Of a DNA stretch of 64,000 nt, positions 10,810 through 22,586 are shown one piece after another. The notes below the pieces were generated by a model. The model searched no databases, had not been told where the DNA came from, and worked only from the letters and a program-made list of their open reading frames with translations. This stretch comes from Paramacrobiotus metropolitanus (Eukaryota; Tardigrada; Eutardigrada; Parachela; Macrobiotidae). The translations under genes and the position numbers were made by a program. The stretch's first letter is position 1; the number at the start of each line of letters is the position of its first letter. The stretch is from NCBI RefSeq assembly GCF_019649055.1, contig NW_026570290.1:496001-560000 (forward strand). The letters are read 5' to 3'.

Positions 10810-12025
10810 AGCTGATTTTCGTTATTCCTCACTGACCAGAACACATATTTTTTCAAATTCACTAAGGGAGACAGAATCTTTTGCAGACGGGCGGAAACTG
10901 GGTTAGACCGGCAGTCATACCAAGCTGCCAGCTGTTGCACAATACAGTTCATCAATTGTTGCAGAATGCAAAGCTAGACGCTGCATCACAAAGCTTTGCC
11001 TAGTGTCGCCTATGCAATTCTTTCTCCGTATTGTCGAGAATGTTTTTTACTGTCTGGAGAAAAAAACGGCGCCAGATTTCATTTTCCAACAGATAACCGT
11101 TCTCTTCTGGATTCAGGTTATTGGCACGCCTCGGCATAATGGAACTATTAATGCTCTGACGCCTGGAAATACCGTCTTAGAGCATACCAAGCTTCGATGC
11201 CCTTCCAAAGCAGTGTTAACAAAATAGAGCATGTACAAACATCACCCGTTTAACTACAAGTTTTCTAAAACCATGTGAACGCGATAATGCCTACAGTAAA
11301 CGTCGTGCATAACAACAAAAACTCTGTTTTAAAACACCAAAAAATAACCATAATAATTTTTGAAACAGGATGCAGCAAAAGGATTAGCGTATCGTTATTT
11401 ATGTGGCGACGTCGTATTGTGTCGTTAGCTGGACTTTGTTAATTTTTAATGTTCAAACATCCATATGAAGTACATAATATGCAAAATTTAACCTTATTTC
11501 TCAGCTGTGATTTGTGCACCATCAGGTTATTCAACAGCAGTATGCGACACTTTGCGCTACACTTACTGCATAAGTTGAATAACCAAGGACTTGCCATAAT
11601 GCGCATCTTTCTTTAATTAAAGTATTATGTTTAAAGTTTATTATTTAGTTTCAGCGGCATTCGCAGTAAACAAGCGATGCTATTACATTGCCGTTAAGTT
11701 GTAAACCATAATTAGCGTTGAATGAACGCAATGAGTTCTTTCCGGCAACAATTCGGTATATGTCGTCAAGATCACATCAGCATCGGCGAAGATTAAACAG
11801 CCTGTCTGCAATATGGCCTATTGTCGCGCTGATAAAGGAACAATATGACCAGTCTACAGATTTGCGGCGTTCTACACATCGTTATCAGTTTCAAGTGGCA
11901 ATAAAAATGCGCAATTTTAACCGCTTCCGCTTAGGTACTCACAACTATTAGAAAATCGGGGAAAAATCCTGATACAAACACCGTTATAAATTATTCTGAA
12001 AACCACTGGTAAACAATTTCAAATT
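10810..12025. other. Spacer between G1 and the defensin gene
   Basis: Shared upstream region of two divergently transcribed genes. No coding frame or repeat recognised. Confidence 0.5.
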
Positions 12026-12035
12026 CATATAAATA
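12026..12035 (+). promoter_or_regulatory. Possible TATA box of the defensin gene
   Basis: CATATAAATA, about 150 bp upstream of the ATG, a spacing like that of G1 and G2. Confidence 0.4.
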
Positions 12036-12181
12036 TGGCCAAAAGTGAGCTTGTTACTACACTTTCCAAAGTACTTGATAAATCCTAACAGAAAGTTAAA
12101 GCTTCTGCTTAACACTGCTTAAAAGTTGGTTAGAGTAAATTTTATTGCATACGTTTTGTGTTTTTCTTCATTATAAGTACC

Positions 12182-14131
12182 ATGGCATCAGAGAAAGTTA
12201 TATTCGTAGCGGTCTGCATTATTCTCGTCGGTTTGGTGGTATCCTATCCGGCTCCTGGTAAGAAATACTCCTTTTTTGTGACTTGAGAGTATTATTAAAC
12301 ATACTCCTGTGTTAGTAAATATTAGATTCTTAATTATAATTTTCCAGAAACCGATAGTGGAGAAGAGGACTCTGACCGTTATCACGGACATCACAATCAC
12401 AGCACGCACAATGAAGGTCAGCAAAGGTCAACTACAGCCGGGACAGCGGTGTGCTTGGGGTATTTAAAACTAGGAAAGTGCACACGCTTTTTGCGGGCAC
12501 TGAAAGACCGAAGCGTAACAGGACTATGTACAGAGTGATTGGCACCCCTTTTTCTGTAGCCAATCCTCCTCGTTTATTTAATACTCTCACCCCGGTTGGT
12601 AGAATTTTTAGTAGAGTGACAAGTGAAATCTCGGCTTCTGGCCCCGGTACGCATTTAGGTAAAATTTTGCAGATAAGTGAATGTTTTGAATACATGTTTT
12701 GAATTTGTAAAAAATCAAAATTTCTTCTGCCCTTGTGGAATAATTTATGCCGGTTCATGCACAGCTATGGGAGGTCACTGCCACAATATGTACATATGCA
12801 GAGTACCCAATGGTAGAATTATCTTCTGAATACGGTGTAAAGTGTTGGATTTGTTAACGCTCGTGGCAGTTTATAAAAGGCCAAGACTAAAAAGCAGAAT
12901 CCAAGGATAGGTCCATCATGTAAAAAAACTGGTGACACCAACCCAGCCGGTGGATTACCATTTTCACGAAACTGCGCCGAGCAATGCTGACCGATTACGA
13001 TTCTGATTAGAGAATTTTCTAGAAAGAACTCTTTAATACCGGAATATTAATTGGTATTGGTTTTTCGGTCGATTGCCGTATTCTTCGGTTTCTTGGTTTT
13101 TGTTAGGTTGCGCAAATGTCATGAGGCCGAAATGGGTGTCATGACTCATGAGAGGAGTGTCAGGTAGCCGTATTATGGTACTGGTCTACTGGGACAGTGT
13201 CTGCAACACCCAGCTAGAGACTAATTCAAAAATTTCCAGCAGACACCGGTATATTGTTACTCTCACTATCGACTAATGATTCCATTATTGATAACGAAAC
13301 TCGTCGCTTGTGATTTGCAAAAACGTACTCTCGGACGCTTTTGTAGCGCTCTTTTGCCATTTTTACATAAAGGAAAAGCAATAAGTAATCTTTTGATCAT
13401 ATCGGGGAGATGTCCACCGGCCAATGCATACGGCTAAAGTGCATATGTGCGCATCCGGGCTGCAAACATCACCATGCATATTTGCCTTTCGCGGTGGTGA
13501 CCGACGCACAGACACCACGAGTTACATGTTTCGCCAGTATAAACGGCCACCGTGCCTCTGTGCATCCGGTTACACACACCACAGTGAATATGTGCACGTT
13601 GTGGCGGTGACCGACGCACAGACACCATGGAAATCATTTGGCTTGAGTATATACGGCCAGCGTGCATATGTGCATCAGAAAACACATACCACCGCGCATA
13701 TGTGCATTTGGTGTCGGTGACCGACGCACAGACACCATGAATTACATTTGCCTTGAGTATATACGGCCAGCGTGCATATGTGCATCAGGTAACACTTACC
13801 ACCGCGCATATGTGCATTTGGTGGCGGTGACCGACGCACAGACACCACATTTTTCATTATACTTGAACATAGAAGACCTTCGCTACGCTTCGGTCGAAAA
13901 TGAATATATGTTTTCATAGAAGATGACGTGCTGGACAACAACAAAGTGACCTGTGACCTTTTGGGAGGGATGGGCATCGGACCGATCTCGCTGGGTGTGA
14001 ATACCCTGTGCGCCTTGCACTGTGGTCAGATCAAATGCAAAAGCGGAGGCTCCTGCAAGGACGGCGTGTGCGTGTGCCGCAAAAGCCCGGCCAGCTGCTG
14101 GATCTACCTGTGCAAAGGATGCAAATGGTAA
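12182..14131 (+). CDS. Ten-cysteine defensin-like prepropeptide, three exons
   Basis: Exons 12182-12257, 12348-12416 and 13920-14131, both introns phase 1, give 118 residues. Residues 1-21 (MASEKVIFVAVCIILVGLVV) are a signal peptide. The pro-segment is acidic and His-rich (SGEEDSD, YHGHHNHSTHN). Exon 3 encodes the mature part: KVTCDLLGGMGIG, then CALHC, GGSC and GVCVC. The CxxxC and CxC pair with a GxC gamma-core is the cysteine-stabilised alpha-beta pattern of arthropod and mollusc defensins. Beyond the usual six cysteines there is one extra in the loop (IKC) and three in a C-terminal extension (SCWIYLCKGCKW), ten in all. The expected role is secreted antimicrobial defence; a channel-active toxin-like peptide is the alternative. 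The 1.5-kb second intron holds a 110-bp tandem repeat. Confidence 0.85.
13391..13852. repeat. Tandem repeat of exactly 110 bp, about four units, in defensin intron 2
   Basis: The block GTGACCGACGCACAGACACC recurs with CCGACGCACA starting at 13501, 13611, 13721 and 13831, a strict 110-bp period. Units 3 and 4 are the most alike and the first is the most diverged. Each unit also carries GTGCATATGTGCATC-type segments about 50 bp apart. 110 is not a multiple of three and the frames through it differ between units, so it is not coding. It ends about 68 bp before exon 3. Confidence 0.9.
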
Positions 14132-15140
14132 ACCTACACATCAGCACCGCCAATCCAACGCCGTTGTAAATAGTTTACCGAATTGTACATTTGTTTACCG
14201 GTACGTCTGCCTAAGTAGTGTAAGTTAACCCAGTCTTGTAATTGCTCGAATTGTTAATTATTCTTTCAGTCGCAGAAATCAGTATTATTTTAAATTTTAT
14301 GCGTAGTCAATAGTCATATACCGCTTCCATGAAGCATTATTTTAGTAACTTGCATTTCTGCATCATATGCTGCTGCTATCTGTTAATTGGTTAACGTATC
14401 TGGCAAAAGCTGTCATCTTTTTTTATTATTTCTTATATTACGTCTCTGCTACCCTATAATGTTTATGACTAAAGTTTCGTGACTGTTTATGTTCATTTAT
14501 ACATGTTTCTGTTTATGTTTAAGGTTTGGCGGTTGAAAGCAGTATTAGCAATAAAGTAGTAATACAAACATGCCGGTTGTCGCAAAAAACTCTCGGTATT
14601 TCGTTCCTCACAATGGCTCACAGTTCAATCCGCTCTATAAAACATTTTCCGCCTAAACCATTTTATGAATCCACAAATTTATCAAATTATATTGCTATAA
14701 TTTCAAACTAATTTTTTGAAAGGTCAACCTGGTATAAAATATTTTGGCATAATAAAGCGTTTATTGGTTCTTGTCCTTGCCTTGCCACTTTCGTTTTCGT
14801 GCTTACACGTACAGACGGCAAACTAAATTCTTTTTGAAAGTTGTTTCACATACAGCTGTCATCTTGTATAACTCCTTGCAATGAGTAACCTAAAAAACCT
14901 GGGTGCATTTGTTTCAGTACAATGTAAAGTGTGCCATTCCCTCATTCGTGTGCTGCAAGCCACTGAGTGCCAACAGAGAAACTCAAATGGTGACTTAACA
15001 ATCACGGCTGAATGACGGCTGTTGAATAAAAAACAGAGTAGACCTGCCTGGTCAACTGGTGACAGTCTGATACCATCTGCTGAAGAAGAAGCGGGTTTCT
15101 ATGCCAGTCGAGAAACTGTCTCTCCAGGGTTTTTTTGTCG
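14132..15140. other. 3' region of the defensin gene and spacer to G2
   Basis: A possible poly(A) signal AATAAA lies at 14751-14756. Otherwise AT-rich with no gene seen. Confidence 0.5.
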
Positions 15141-15150
15141 ATATATAAGC
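15141..15150 (+). promoter_or_regulatory. TATA box of G2
   Basis: ATATATAAGC, about 157-166 bp upstream of the ATG at 15307. Confidence 0.6.
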
Positions 15151-15306
15151 CAAGTTTAAAATCACTTCGCTTGCGCAGGTTTTAATTTGTGAGTTTCGCA
15201 CTTGCTAACTTTATTTGCACCATTGCCAACACTGGATTCTTAAACGGCTGCTTTTAGTGTGACCTTTAGCTGCTTCATTCTGCACAGTTTACATCCTCGT
15301 GAAATC

Positions 15307-16081
15307 ATGCAGACTGTAAAGGTAAGAGTAGATGTACATAATCTAAAAACAATACACCCACCTTTTTTGATGCCACATTATATCCCAGTTTTTTTCTGCT
15401 TCTAACAAATTTAAGATTTTGATCTGCTATATTTACTTTTACTGAGCATATGTGTATAGCAAATGATCTTAGACCAACGATACTATAGCATTTTGAGTGG
15501 AAAAGCAAAATCTTTTTAAGTGTTCTGTGTCATTAATTTGCTGGCGTTTGCAGAGCCTTCTCATCGCCGCCACACTGGGCGCCTGCCTCGGCCTGACCCT
15601 TTCCCAGTTCGCCTTCCCTGGACTTGGTCTAGGCGCTGGCCTAGGTGCCGGTCTGGGCGGCATCGGCGCCGGTGGTCTCGAAAACCTCGCTCTTGGAGGA
15701 CTGGCCCCCTTGTCCAACCAGTACGGTATGGGCGCCATCAACCCCATGGCCAACATCGGCTCCAACGCCGGCTGGGGTCAACCGGCCGCCGTCCAGCCCA
15801 TGGCCCAGCACCAGGGGTGGGGCGCCCCCGTCATCCAGCCCCAACTGCAGCCCGTTCAGCTCTACACGCCGCAGACCCAGGTCAACCTCCGTCCGGTGCA
15901 GCTGATGGTCCCCCAGAACAAGGTCGAGCTCAAGCCGGTCCAGTTGTTCTCCCAGGTCCAGCCGCAGGTCAACCGTGGATGGGGCAGCCAGAACACCGTC
16001 GCCGCTGCACCAACTGTGAATGTTGCTGCGCCCGCAGCGGCCACCGTGCCTGTGCAGACACCGGCGGCTAGTTATTCGTAA
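15307..16081 (+). CDS. Secreted Gly/Leu- and Gln/Pro-rich protein G2
   Basis: A 15-bp first coding exon (15307-15321, MQTVK, donor GTAAGA) joins in phase 0 to exon 2 at 15554-16081 (acceptor TTTGCAG), giving 180 residues. The signal peptide is MQTVKSLLIAATLGACLGLT, with the mature chain from about QFAFPG. Then come a GLGLGAGLGAGLGG stretch, a GWG module (NAGWGQP, then QGWGAP) and three 14-residue repeats of the form LxPVQLxxPQxxV. A third GWG (NRGWGSQ) and an Ala/Thr/Val-rich end follow. Exon 2 is much richer in GC than its flanks. The layout parallels G1, so the two are diverged paralogues. A structural extracellular role is inferred. Confidence 0.8.
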
Positions 16082-16254
16082 GAGCAATGTGTCGATGCTA
16101 TTAGAGATTGTCTTTTTTATTAACCGGTCCTAACATTTTTAACATGCGTGAACCCTGTTCTAACATCTTGACTGCTACCAAGATAATTTGTTTTCTCATA
16201 ATCGATGTGTCCGCGTTTTTTTGATGATTTTGTCATTGAACAACTTGAATGAAA

Positions 16255-16260
16255 AATAAA
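16255..16260 (+). terminator. Poly(A) signal of G2
   Basis: AATAAA, 174 bp after the G2 stop codon, followed by T/G-rich sequence. Confidence 0.55.
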
Positions 16261-16863
16261 AATTGATATGCGTTCGAAATGAGTACGATATTCTTCCAAA
16301 ACATACCCCTACCGTACAATAATAAGGGAATAACAAACACATAAAGAATTCTCAGACAAAAAAACCAATAACTATGATTTCGGTGATTAGGTAAACAACC
16401 CACATTAGAAAACTAAATAAAAGTAAACAAATATTTGTGCACAAGGCTGTTCATAAAGAAGGGGTTACAGTGCATCTGTTGAAAATGCTGACAACAATAA
16501 TAACTGACATTTATGGCAGTTCGAAAGAAAATGGCAGCGTTTTGCGTTTTTAGCTTATGAAAATAACGTACATGTACAAAAAGCCAGTGGCAAAAAAATA
16601 ACAAAATTAATATAGTATCTGCAGCCATAAACATACATTATGAATACGGATAAATTATTCTGGCATGAAAACGTTAAAATACGCACAAACATACAAAATA
16701 CCGTACGTGCATACATACGTGCAAAGGCTCGAAAACTCATTGCTAACCATAACCGAAATTACGAGTACGTTTTTTCGGAGTTCGGATAGGCGATACCCAT
16801 GAAATTATTTTCAACTGCATGCATGTACGTATGTACGGTGCAATCTGCCAGATTTTAAGATAA
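16261..16863. other. Spacer between convergent G2 and R1
   Basis: AT-rich with several GTAC/ACGT-type palindromic hexamers. No gene or transposon seen. It should include the 3' UTR of R1. Confidence 0.5.
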
Positions 16864-18376
16864 TTATTCGCTCGTATTCTTTGTCCCTTTGGTTGAATCC
16901 AATTTTCCCGAAGCCTCCAAACGAGGATGCACCCGAGTAAAGCCGCACACAACACTCCGAATACTGTAGATCCACTCTTGCAACGTGGAACTGTACTCTC
17001 GATTCATTCCGAAGAAGATCATCTGCAACGTCACACTTGCACGTAGTTCATAAAGTTAATAGCAAACATAATGTCCTAAGGATGTTTTCCCACATGCATA
17101 CATGTGGGCGGCACACATACGTCACGACTCTTACCGGATTCCCCGCGTAACCCAACATGAAGACCAGCCGCACCCATAACGCCAACACCGGATTCTGCAA
17201 CAACAACCCCCCACGGTCGAATCCAGCGATGGCCGTGTGCGGAAAAAAAGCACACACAGCGCCACAGCGTCGCCACAAACAGCAGCAATGCCAGTTTGAA
17301 AGAGCGCCGGTGAAACGGTGACCGTCGCTGCAGTTTCATATAGAAGCGCTGCACCATCACGAAGCCCAAAATCCCGGTGTACATGATGCCGGTTAACATT
17401 AACGGCGCGTAGGTCGTGGTGATCTGGTTCATGTTACCGGCTGCCAGTGTGAGAGGTTTCACTCCACAAGCGTTCAGCGGCGCCGTTGGGGCGAAGCGGT
17501 TGCCCCAACCGACAATAACCGGGATAAACACGCCCAGGCAGACCGTCCAAATAATGCTGATGATGCCCATTGTGATGGGTTGTTTGGCGCAGTACGCACG
17601 GAAAAACACCGGGAAACAGATGGCGATCAGACGGTTCAAAGCCAGGAATGTTGAAGACCAATAACCGGCAGTGCGGAATAGCGCAAAGGGCAGCTGCAGA
17701 ACGGTGCAGGCCGCCGAAGTGATCTATATAATTAAACGATATAAAGGCTTGCGCGGTAGTAACGTCGTCTTTGGATGTTGCGCCTACATGTTCGTGGTAA
17801 CTCCGTACCAAGTTGTCATGATGTTTGAGCATAATTGCAAATGTACAGCCTAAACAGCTATAGAAACCTTAAAGCGCTAAATGACTAAATTAGCGCTTAA
17901 TAACTAGAGTAATGCTTGAGCAACACCGTTTTCATATAAAGCCGAACAAATAAAAAAATTATTTAACAGAATTTTTGAAACGCCTGCGACAGAAATTGCT
18001 GACCTTTTTTCGACCTTACTGCATAGTTTCCATAATAAATCTGCGTGAAGTTGATAGGGTGGGTGATGCAGCACATGACCATTTCCACGGCGGCAGCATG
18101 GACAATCAGCAGTTTGGTTCCGTTCCGGTCATCAACGGCATTGATGAGCGACGATCTCCACTGTTTCCATACAACACCAAGTAGTGCAACACACATGATG
18201 CCGCCCGATGCGCAACATGTCATACCCATAGCAAACCAAAAATTCAGCTGCCAGACGAACAGCGTTTGACTGATAATAGAGTTTACGGTAATATTCTGGT
18301 TCAAGACGACCAGCGTAGCATTGGAAAAAAGGTCAACATGATTATTAACTGAATGCGTCAAATTGAAAGTGTTCAT
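16864..18376 (-). pseudogene. Receptor R1 (alpha subfamily), seven-helix, one frame disruption
   Basis: Exons 18020-18376 (ATG, MNTFNLTH), 17135-17723 and 16864-17022, phase 0 junctions. Exon 1 has an N-glycosylated N-terminus, TM1 (FWFAMGMTCCASGGIMCVAL) and TM2 (LLIVHAAAVEMVMCC). Exon 2 has TM3 with the disulfide Cys, NRL in place of DRY (LALNRLIAICFP), the ECL2 Cys (LNACGVKP) and TM4 to TM7, ending GYAGNP. Exon 3 is the helix 8/tail exon (MIFFGMNREY). Exon 2 is 589 bp, whereas 588 (196 codons) is the usual length here. The extra base lies in a 7-base A run near 17253 (plus strand); it breaks the frame before TM7. A recent pseudogene or a homopolymer sequencing error would both explain it. 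Without the extra base the protein would be about 367 residues. Closest relative: R2. Confidence 0.75.
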
Positions 18377-19825
18377 TCTTAAATAATTAATAATCACTGA
18401 AACATTACTGGGTAAAGGTTACGGCATCGCATAATATCGCGCGAATCCATGCAAAAGGCGGTAAGAAGTTCAGAGAACTTGGAAATTTGTAGACTAGGAT
18501 TAAGGTATATTCAACAAATCGCCTGTCTTTCCCACTCGATTGATTAAATTATCAGCGTCACCTTTACAGCATCCTTATTCAAGGAAATTGTAAACATATT
18601 GCAGAAACAATAGCTATGCCATAATTCTTCTGTAAAACACAAAGCAAAATCTAAATCTTTCCTAAACAAAAGGAACGTTTCTGGAAAGATGCACCACCGT
18701 CAATGGCTTCAACCATAACCTAAACAGCCAATGAAAAGGATTTCAATGCGTCGGGTAATAACAATGCCTTCAGCCGATCAAAAAAATTTGACGGAATGTC
18801 TCGAAAATTACGCCGGATTATCGAGACGTTCCCAGTAATGGATCTACTCGCATCTCGTGCACTGATAGACTAACTGACATTCTGATATTATACGATGATC
18901 AGGGAGAGTCGTCTACAACTAATGTTTTGTTGTGATTTTGGATTAAGCGCCTCCAGATCTGTGACATTTAGGGATGTACAATGAACCGTTATAAGTCACG
19001 GGTTCTGTTCTGGATCACGGAGAGTGGATATATTCCCAGGTTGAAGTAGAGCTCTTTCCGCGTTGTTGTCTAGACTAGTTTTGAAATGAAAATTTTAAGT
19101 TTCATGTTAATTTTGTTTCTGGTAATTTGCTTATGTATCACTGGTTTCACTTTCGTCCAACAAAATTAACACAAGATTTTCCTTGCTTTGTAGTACTGTT
19201 CGCCGCGTATTGCAGTGCAAATTTTACGCCGGCGGGCCGGCCGCCGGGTCAGCGAGATTTTCACACCGCTTCGGACTTAACTTATAATGCTATAATTCAT
19301 TTAATTTCAGATAATCCACAATACTATGCTGGAATATATGTTGCGGGCAGTCTGCTCGGCATGTAGGTACTTTGCATATGTGATAAAAATGTAAATTTAT
19401 GGGCGAATCACCATCACTAAGGTATCAACTAGAGAAATTTCAAATAAATCGACCGCAAAATTAATGTCTCTTAAGTGCTTTGCAGGTGCAATAATACTAA
19501 ATTTATTTAACAGTAAAATGGCATTTTCCTCGTGTCCTTGGAAAGCACAAATTAATGATAAACGAAAATTCGGTAAGCTTTTTTGTGTAGTGTTAATGGA
19601 ATCTATGGGACGGTAGATAGACGCAAAATGCATCATTGTAGAATGCTGAAAGTCTCTGATAGAGAAAACACACAGACATAGCGTATGAATTATGGTACAT
19701 ACCGGTACATATTTTCTTGTTACAAGAAATGCCATAAAATTGTAGTACCCATGGGTAAATTTACAGTTGCCTGAATCGTTGTATGCATGTGCAGATATGG
19801 TACACTCTCCATGTTTTCATGATAA
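18377..19825. other. Spacer between R1 and R2
   Basis: Upstream region of R1 and 3' region of R2. Short frames only. The 112-codon frame at 19397-19735 has no paralogue next to R1, so it was not called. Confidence 0.5.
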
Positions 19826-21112
19826 TCAATCGGTTGTATTCTTTGTCCCCTTGCTGCCATCCGTTTTTCCCGAAGTCTCCGGTCGAGGATCCACCTGGTT
19901 TACACCACAAACAACCCGCCGAACACTGTATACCCATTCTAGCAACGTGGCACGATACTCCCGATTCATTCCGAAGAAGATCATCTGCAACGTAAAATGT
20001 ACAGAAATGTCACGGGAATATCTTTGACGCATGTGCGCATCTGGCCGTAATATTTCAGCTCTTACCGGATTCCCCGCGTATCCCAGCAGGAACACCGACC
20101 GCACCCATAACGCCAGCACCGGATTCTGCAGCAGCAACCCCCCGCGGTCGAACACGGCAATGGCAGTGTGTGGGAAGAAGCATACACAATGCCACAGCGC
20201 AGCCACAAACAGCAGCAAGGCCAGCTTGAAGGAGCGCCGGTGAAACGGTGACCTTTTTTGCTGCTGCTTAATGCAGCAACGCTGTACCATCACGAAGCCC
20301 ATCATCACGGTGTACATGATGCCGGTTAAAATCAGCGGCACGTATGTGGTAATAATCTGGTTTATGTTACCGGCCAACGGGGTGAACGGTTTCACGCCGC
20401 AAGCGTTCAGCGGTGCCGTCATTGCGAAGCGGTTCCCCCAGCCGACAACAACCGGGATAAACACGCCAAAACATATGGTCCAAATAACGCTTATGAGGCC
20501 AATGGTGACAGATTGTTTAGCGCAGTACGTGCGGAAAAATACCGGGAAACAGATGGCGAGTAATCGGTTCAAAGCCAGGAATGTTGAGGACCAATAGCCG
20601 GCAGTGCGGAATAACGCAAACGGCAGTTGGAGAACAGTGCAGACCGCCGAACTGACCTTTGAAATTTAAACGGCAGACATCTTCAGCCAAAGCGAATAAA
20701 TCAACTGCATTAATTTTATGTTAAAACTTTCTATGGATATTGTTGGTAGACTCTCGCTTTTTCTTACTGCGTGATTTCCATAGTAGATCTGCGTGAAGCT
20801 GATAGGATGGTTGATAAAGCACATAACCATTTCCACGGCGGCAGCATGAACAATCAGCAGTTTGGTTCCGTTGCGATCGTCCACGGTTTTACCCAGCGAG
20901 GATTTCCACTGTTTCCACACAGCGCCAAGCAGTGTAATACACATGATACCTCCCGTTGCGCAACACGTCATAGAGACAGCGAACCAAAGGTCCAACTGCT
21001 GGATGAATTGCGGCTGGTTGAAAATCAACTTTCCCGAAATATTCTGGCGCAAGACGTTCATCGTGAGGTTAGCATAATTAATAGCCGAATATGTGGAATT
21101 GGTGTTGTTCAT
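19826..21112 (-). CDS. Receptor R2 (alpha subfamily), seven-helix, apparently intact
   Basis: Exons 20768-21112 (115 codons), 20066-20656 (197 codons) and 19826-19984 (52 codons plus stop) give 364 residues. The N-terminus has several N-x-S/T sites. TM1 and TM2 are in exon 1. Exon 2 carries the TM3 Cys, LALNRLLAICFPVFF, a TM4 Trp (VIWTIC), the ECL2 Cys (LNACGVKP), a basic ICL3 (QQQKRSPFHRR), TM6 with WHCVCFFP in place of CWxP, and TM7 ending in GYAGNP. Exon 3 starts MIFFGMNREYR, which makes NPMIF at the NPxxY position. The last intron is only 81 bp and by chance has no in-frame stop, so a read-through frame spans it. NR[LF] in place of DRY is typical of nematode serpentine chemoreceptors (srx-like); the ligand is unknown. 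Confidence 0.85.
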
Positions 21113-22586
21113 TTTTGATATATTAAAATATATTACGTTAAAATTATTTATTAATAATAGCTAAAGGTCACATTGGCATGCTGTAAAGTGTTGCATCGAA
21201 TCAATATGCGGAGATCAGGAAACATTTCCGTGAAACTGAATGACTTCTGCACGGGCGTCATAAGACATTTTAAAACTGTCAACCTTTTCCACGCATACGT
21301 AAATTATAGGCATTACTATTGCATTATCATGATTCAAGAAAATCGTAAGCATATTCCAGAAAACAGTAGCCGCGTTATAATCTAGTACATACACTAAGAA
21401 TGGAGCAGTTTAAATCGCTCGAAAATAAAGGGTTTGTTTCGATAATGATCTAGCTGCAATAATGAGGTTACTAATAATCTTTATAGTTGACGAAACGGGA
21501 TTCGATCTGCTGGGAGAACACAACTGGACAAGCCGGCCAAAAAAAGTTTCCCGGAAGATTATATCATATTATCAAAATGTTCACAATACCAGAATTCCTG
21601 TAATATCTGTGAAGGTGATGCAAGCCGGGATTCGAAGATATAATGCTGAAGATTTATCGATGGCAGCCAATGTGTGTTATGCTTTTTGATAAACCGCCTC
21701 AAATCCGCGGCATTCAAGGATAGACAATACACCGTTGTAAATCACGAGATTATTTCAGTTTACAGAAAGGGCATGATCAAGGGTTGAAGTAGAACCAATA
21801 TTCACGCTGAGGCTTAGTTTCTATATGAAAATTTAAATTTTTAATTCGTCACAGTAGCTAACTGCGTCACAAGAAGGCTTGCCATGGATCAGTGCCGTTT
21901 CCGTTTCGCTGCTCAGTTTGTACGGGATTACGTATACATATACCACCAAGTTACTTACGGCACCATGCTGTGAAGTGTGCAACGTGCGGTTCAGTAGGGA
22001 CATATGATGTATCCGTACTGTATTAAACAAGATTGTGATAATGTCGCCCCCCCTTCTGCATCCATTCGCTCGAAACCCTTATTGTAAGATCTTCTTATTT
22101 TAATTAATGGCATATTACGGGCATATTGGGTGTGCAGTTACCTAACTTGACGTGTTCTACATGCCAGTCAAAAACTAGCAGAAGTTGAATTAATGGGTAT
22201 TACCGTTAATAGGTAATCGTGAGTGGAACAAATTTTTATCATAATCTTTGGTCAAATAAATATGGTATGCGCAAACGTGCAGCTGTTATGCTCGTATAAG
22301 TACTGCGAAAAAATATCTATGTGCTGTATAAATTTCCCTGTGTTCAGCAACCAAGCGCATGAAAAGCGTGTGCAGTCGTACTGTGTACGTACAGTGTACC
22401 GTATGATCGTTTTGGAGAGAAGAAGATATCGAAAAATGTCGAAAAATTAAAAGTGAAATTACGATATAGTACGAACACTCTGTTAACGCTACTTTCTATC
22501 TGAGTAATCGCATCTTCGTACAATAAAATGGAGATTACTTATCGAATTACTTGTTGCGGTACATATGGTATGACATCATCTTAAGA
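21113..22586. other. Spacer between R2 and the membrane-protein gene
   Basis: Divergent upstream regions of two genes. No convincing coding frame or repeat. Confidence 0.5.

Noticed and set aside
13410-13977. Several frames in the 110-bp tandem repeat
   Set aside because: The repeat length is not a multiple of three and the region is intronic between phase-matched defensin exons.
15520-16087. 183- and 148-codon frames overlapping G2
   Set aside because: Shadows of a GC-rich exon. They lack a signal peptide and have composition typical of antisense or shifted frames.
16555-16955. Minus-strand frames just downstream of R1
   Set aside because: They overlap the R1 tail exon in another frame or lie in its 3' flank, without support.
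19397-19735. 112-codon frame between R1 and R2
   Set aside because: No paralogue in the equivalent spacer and no coding features.
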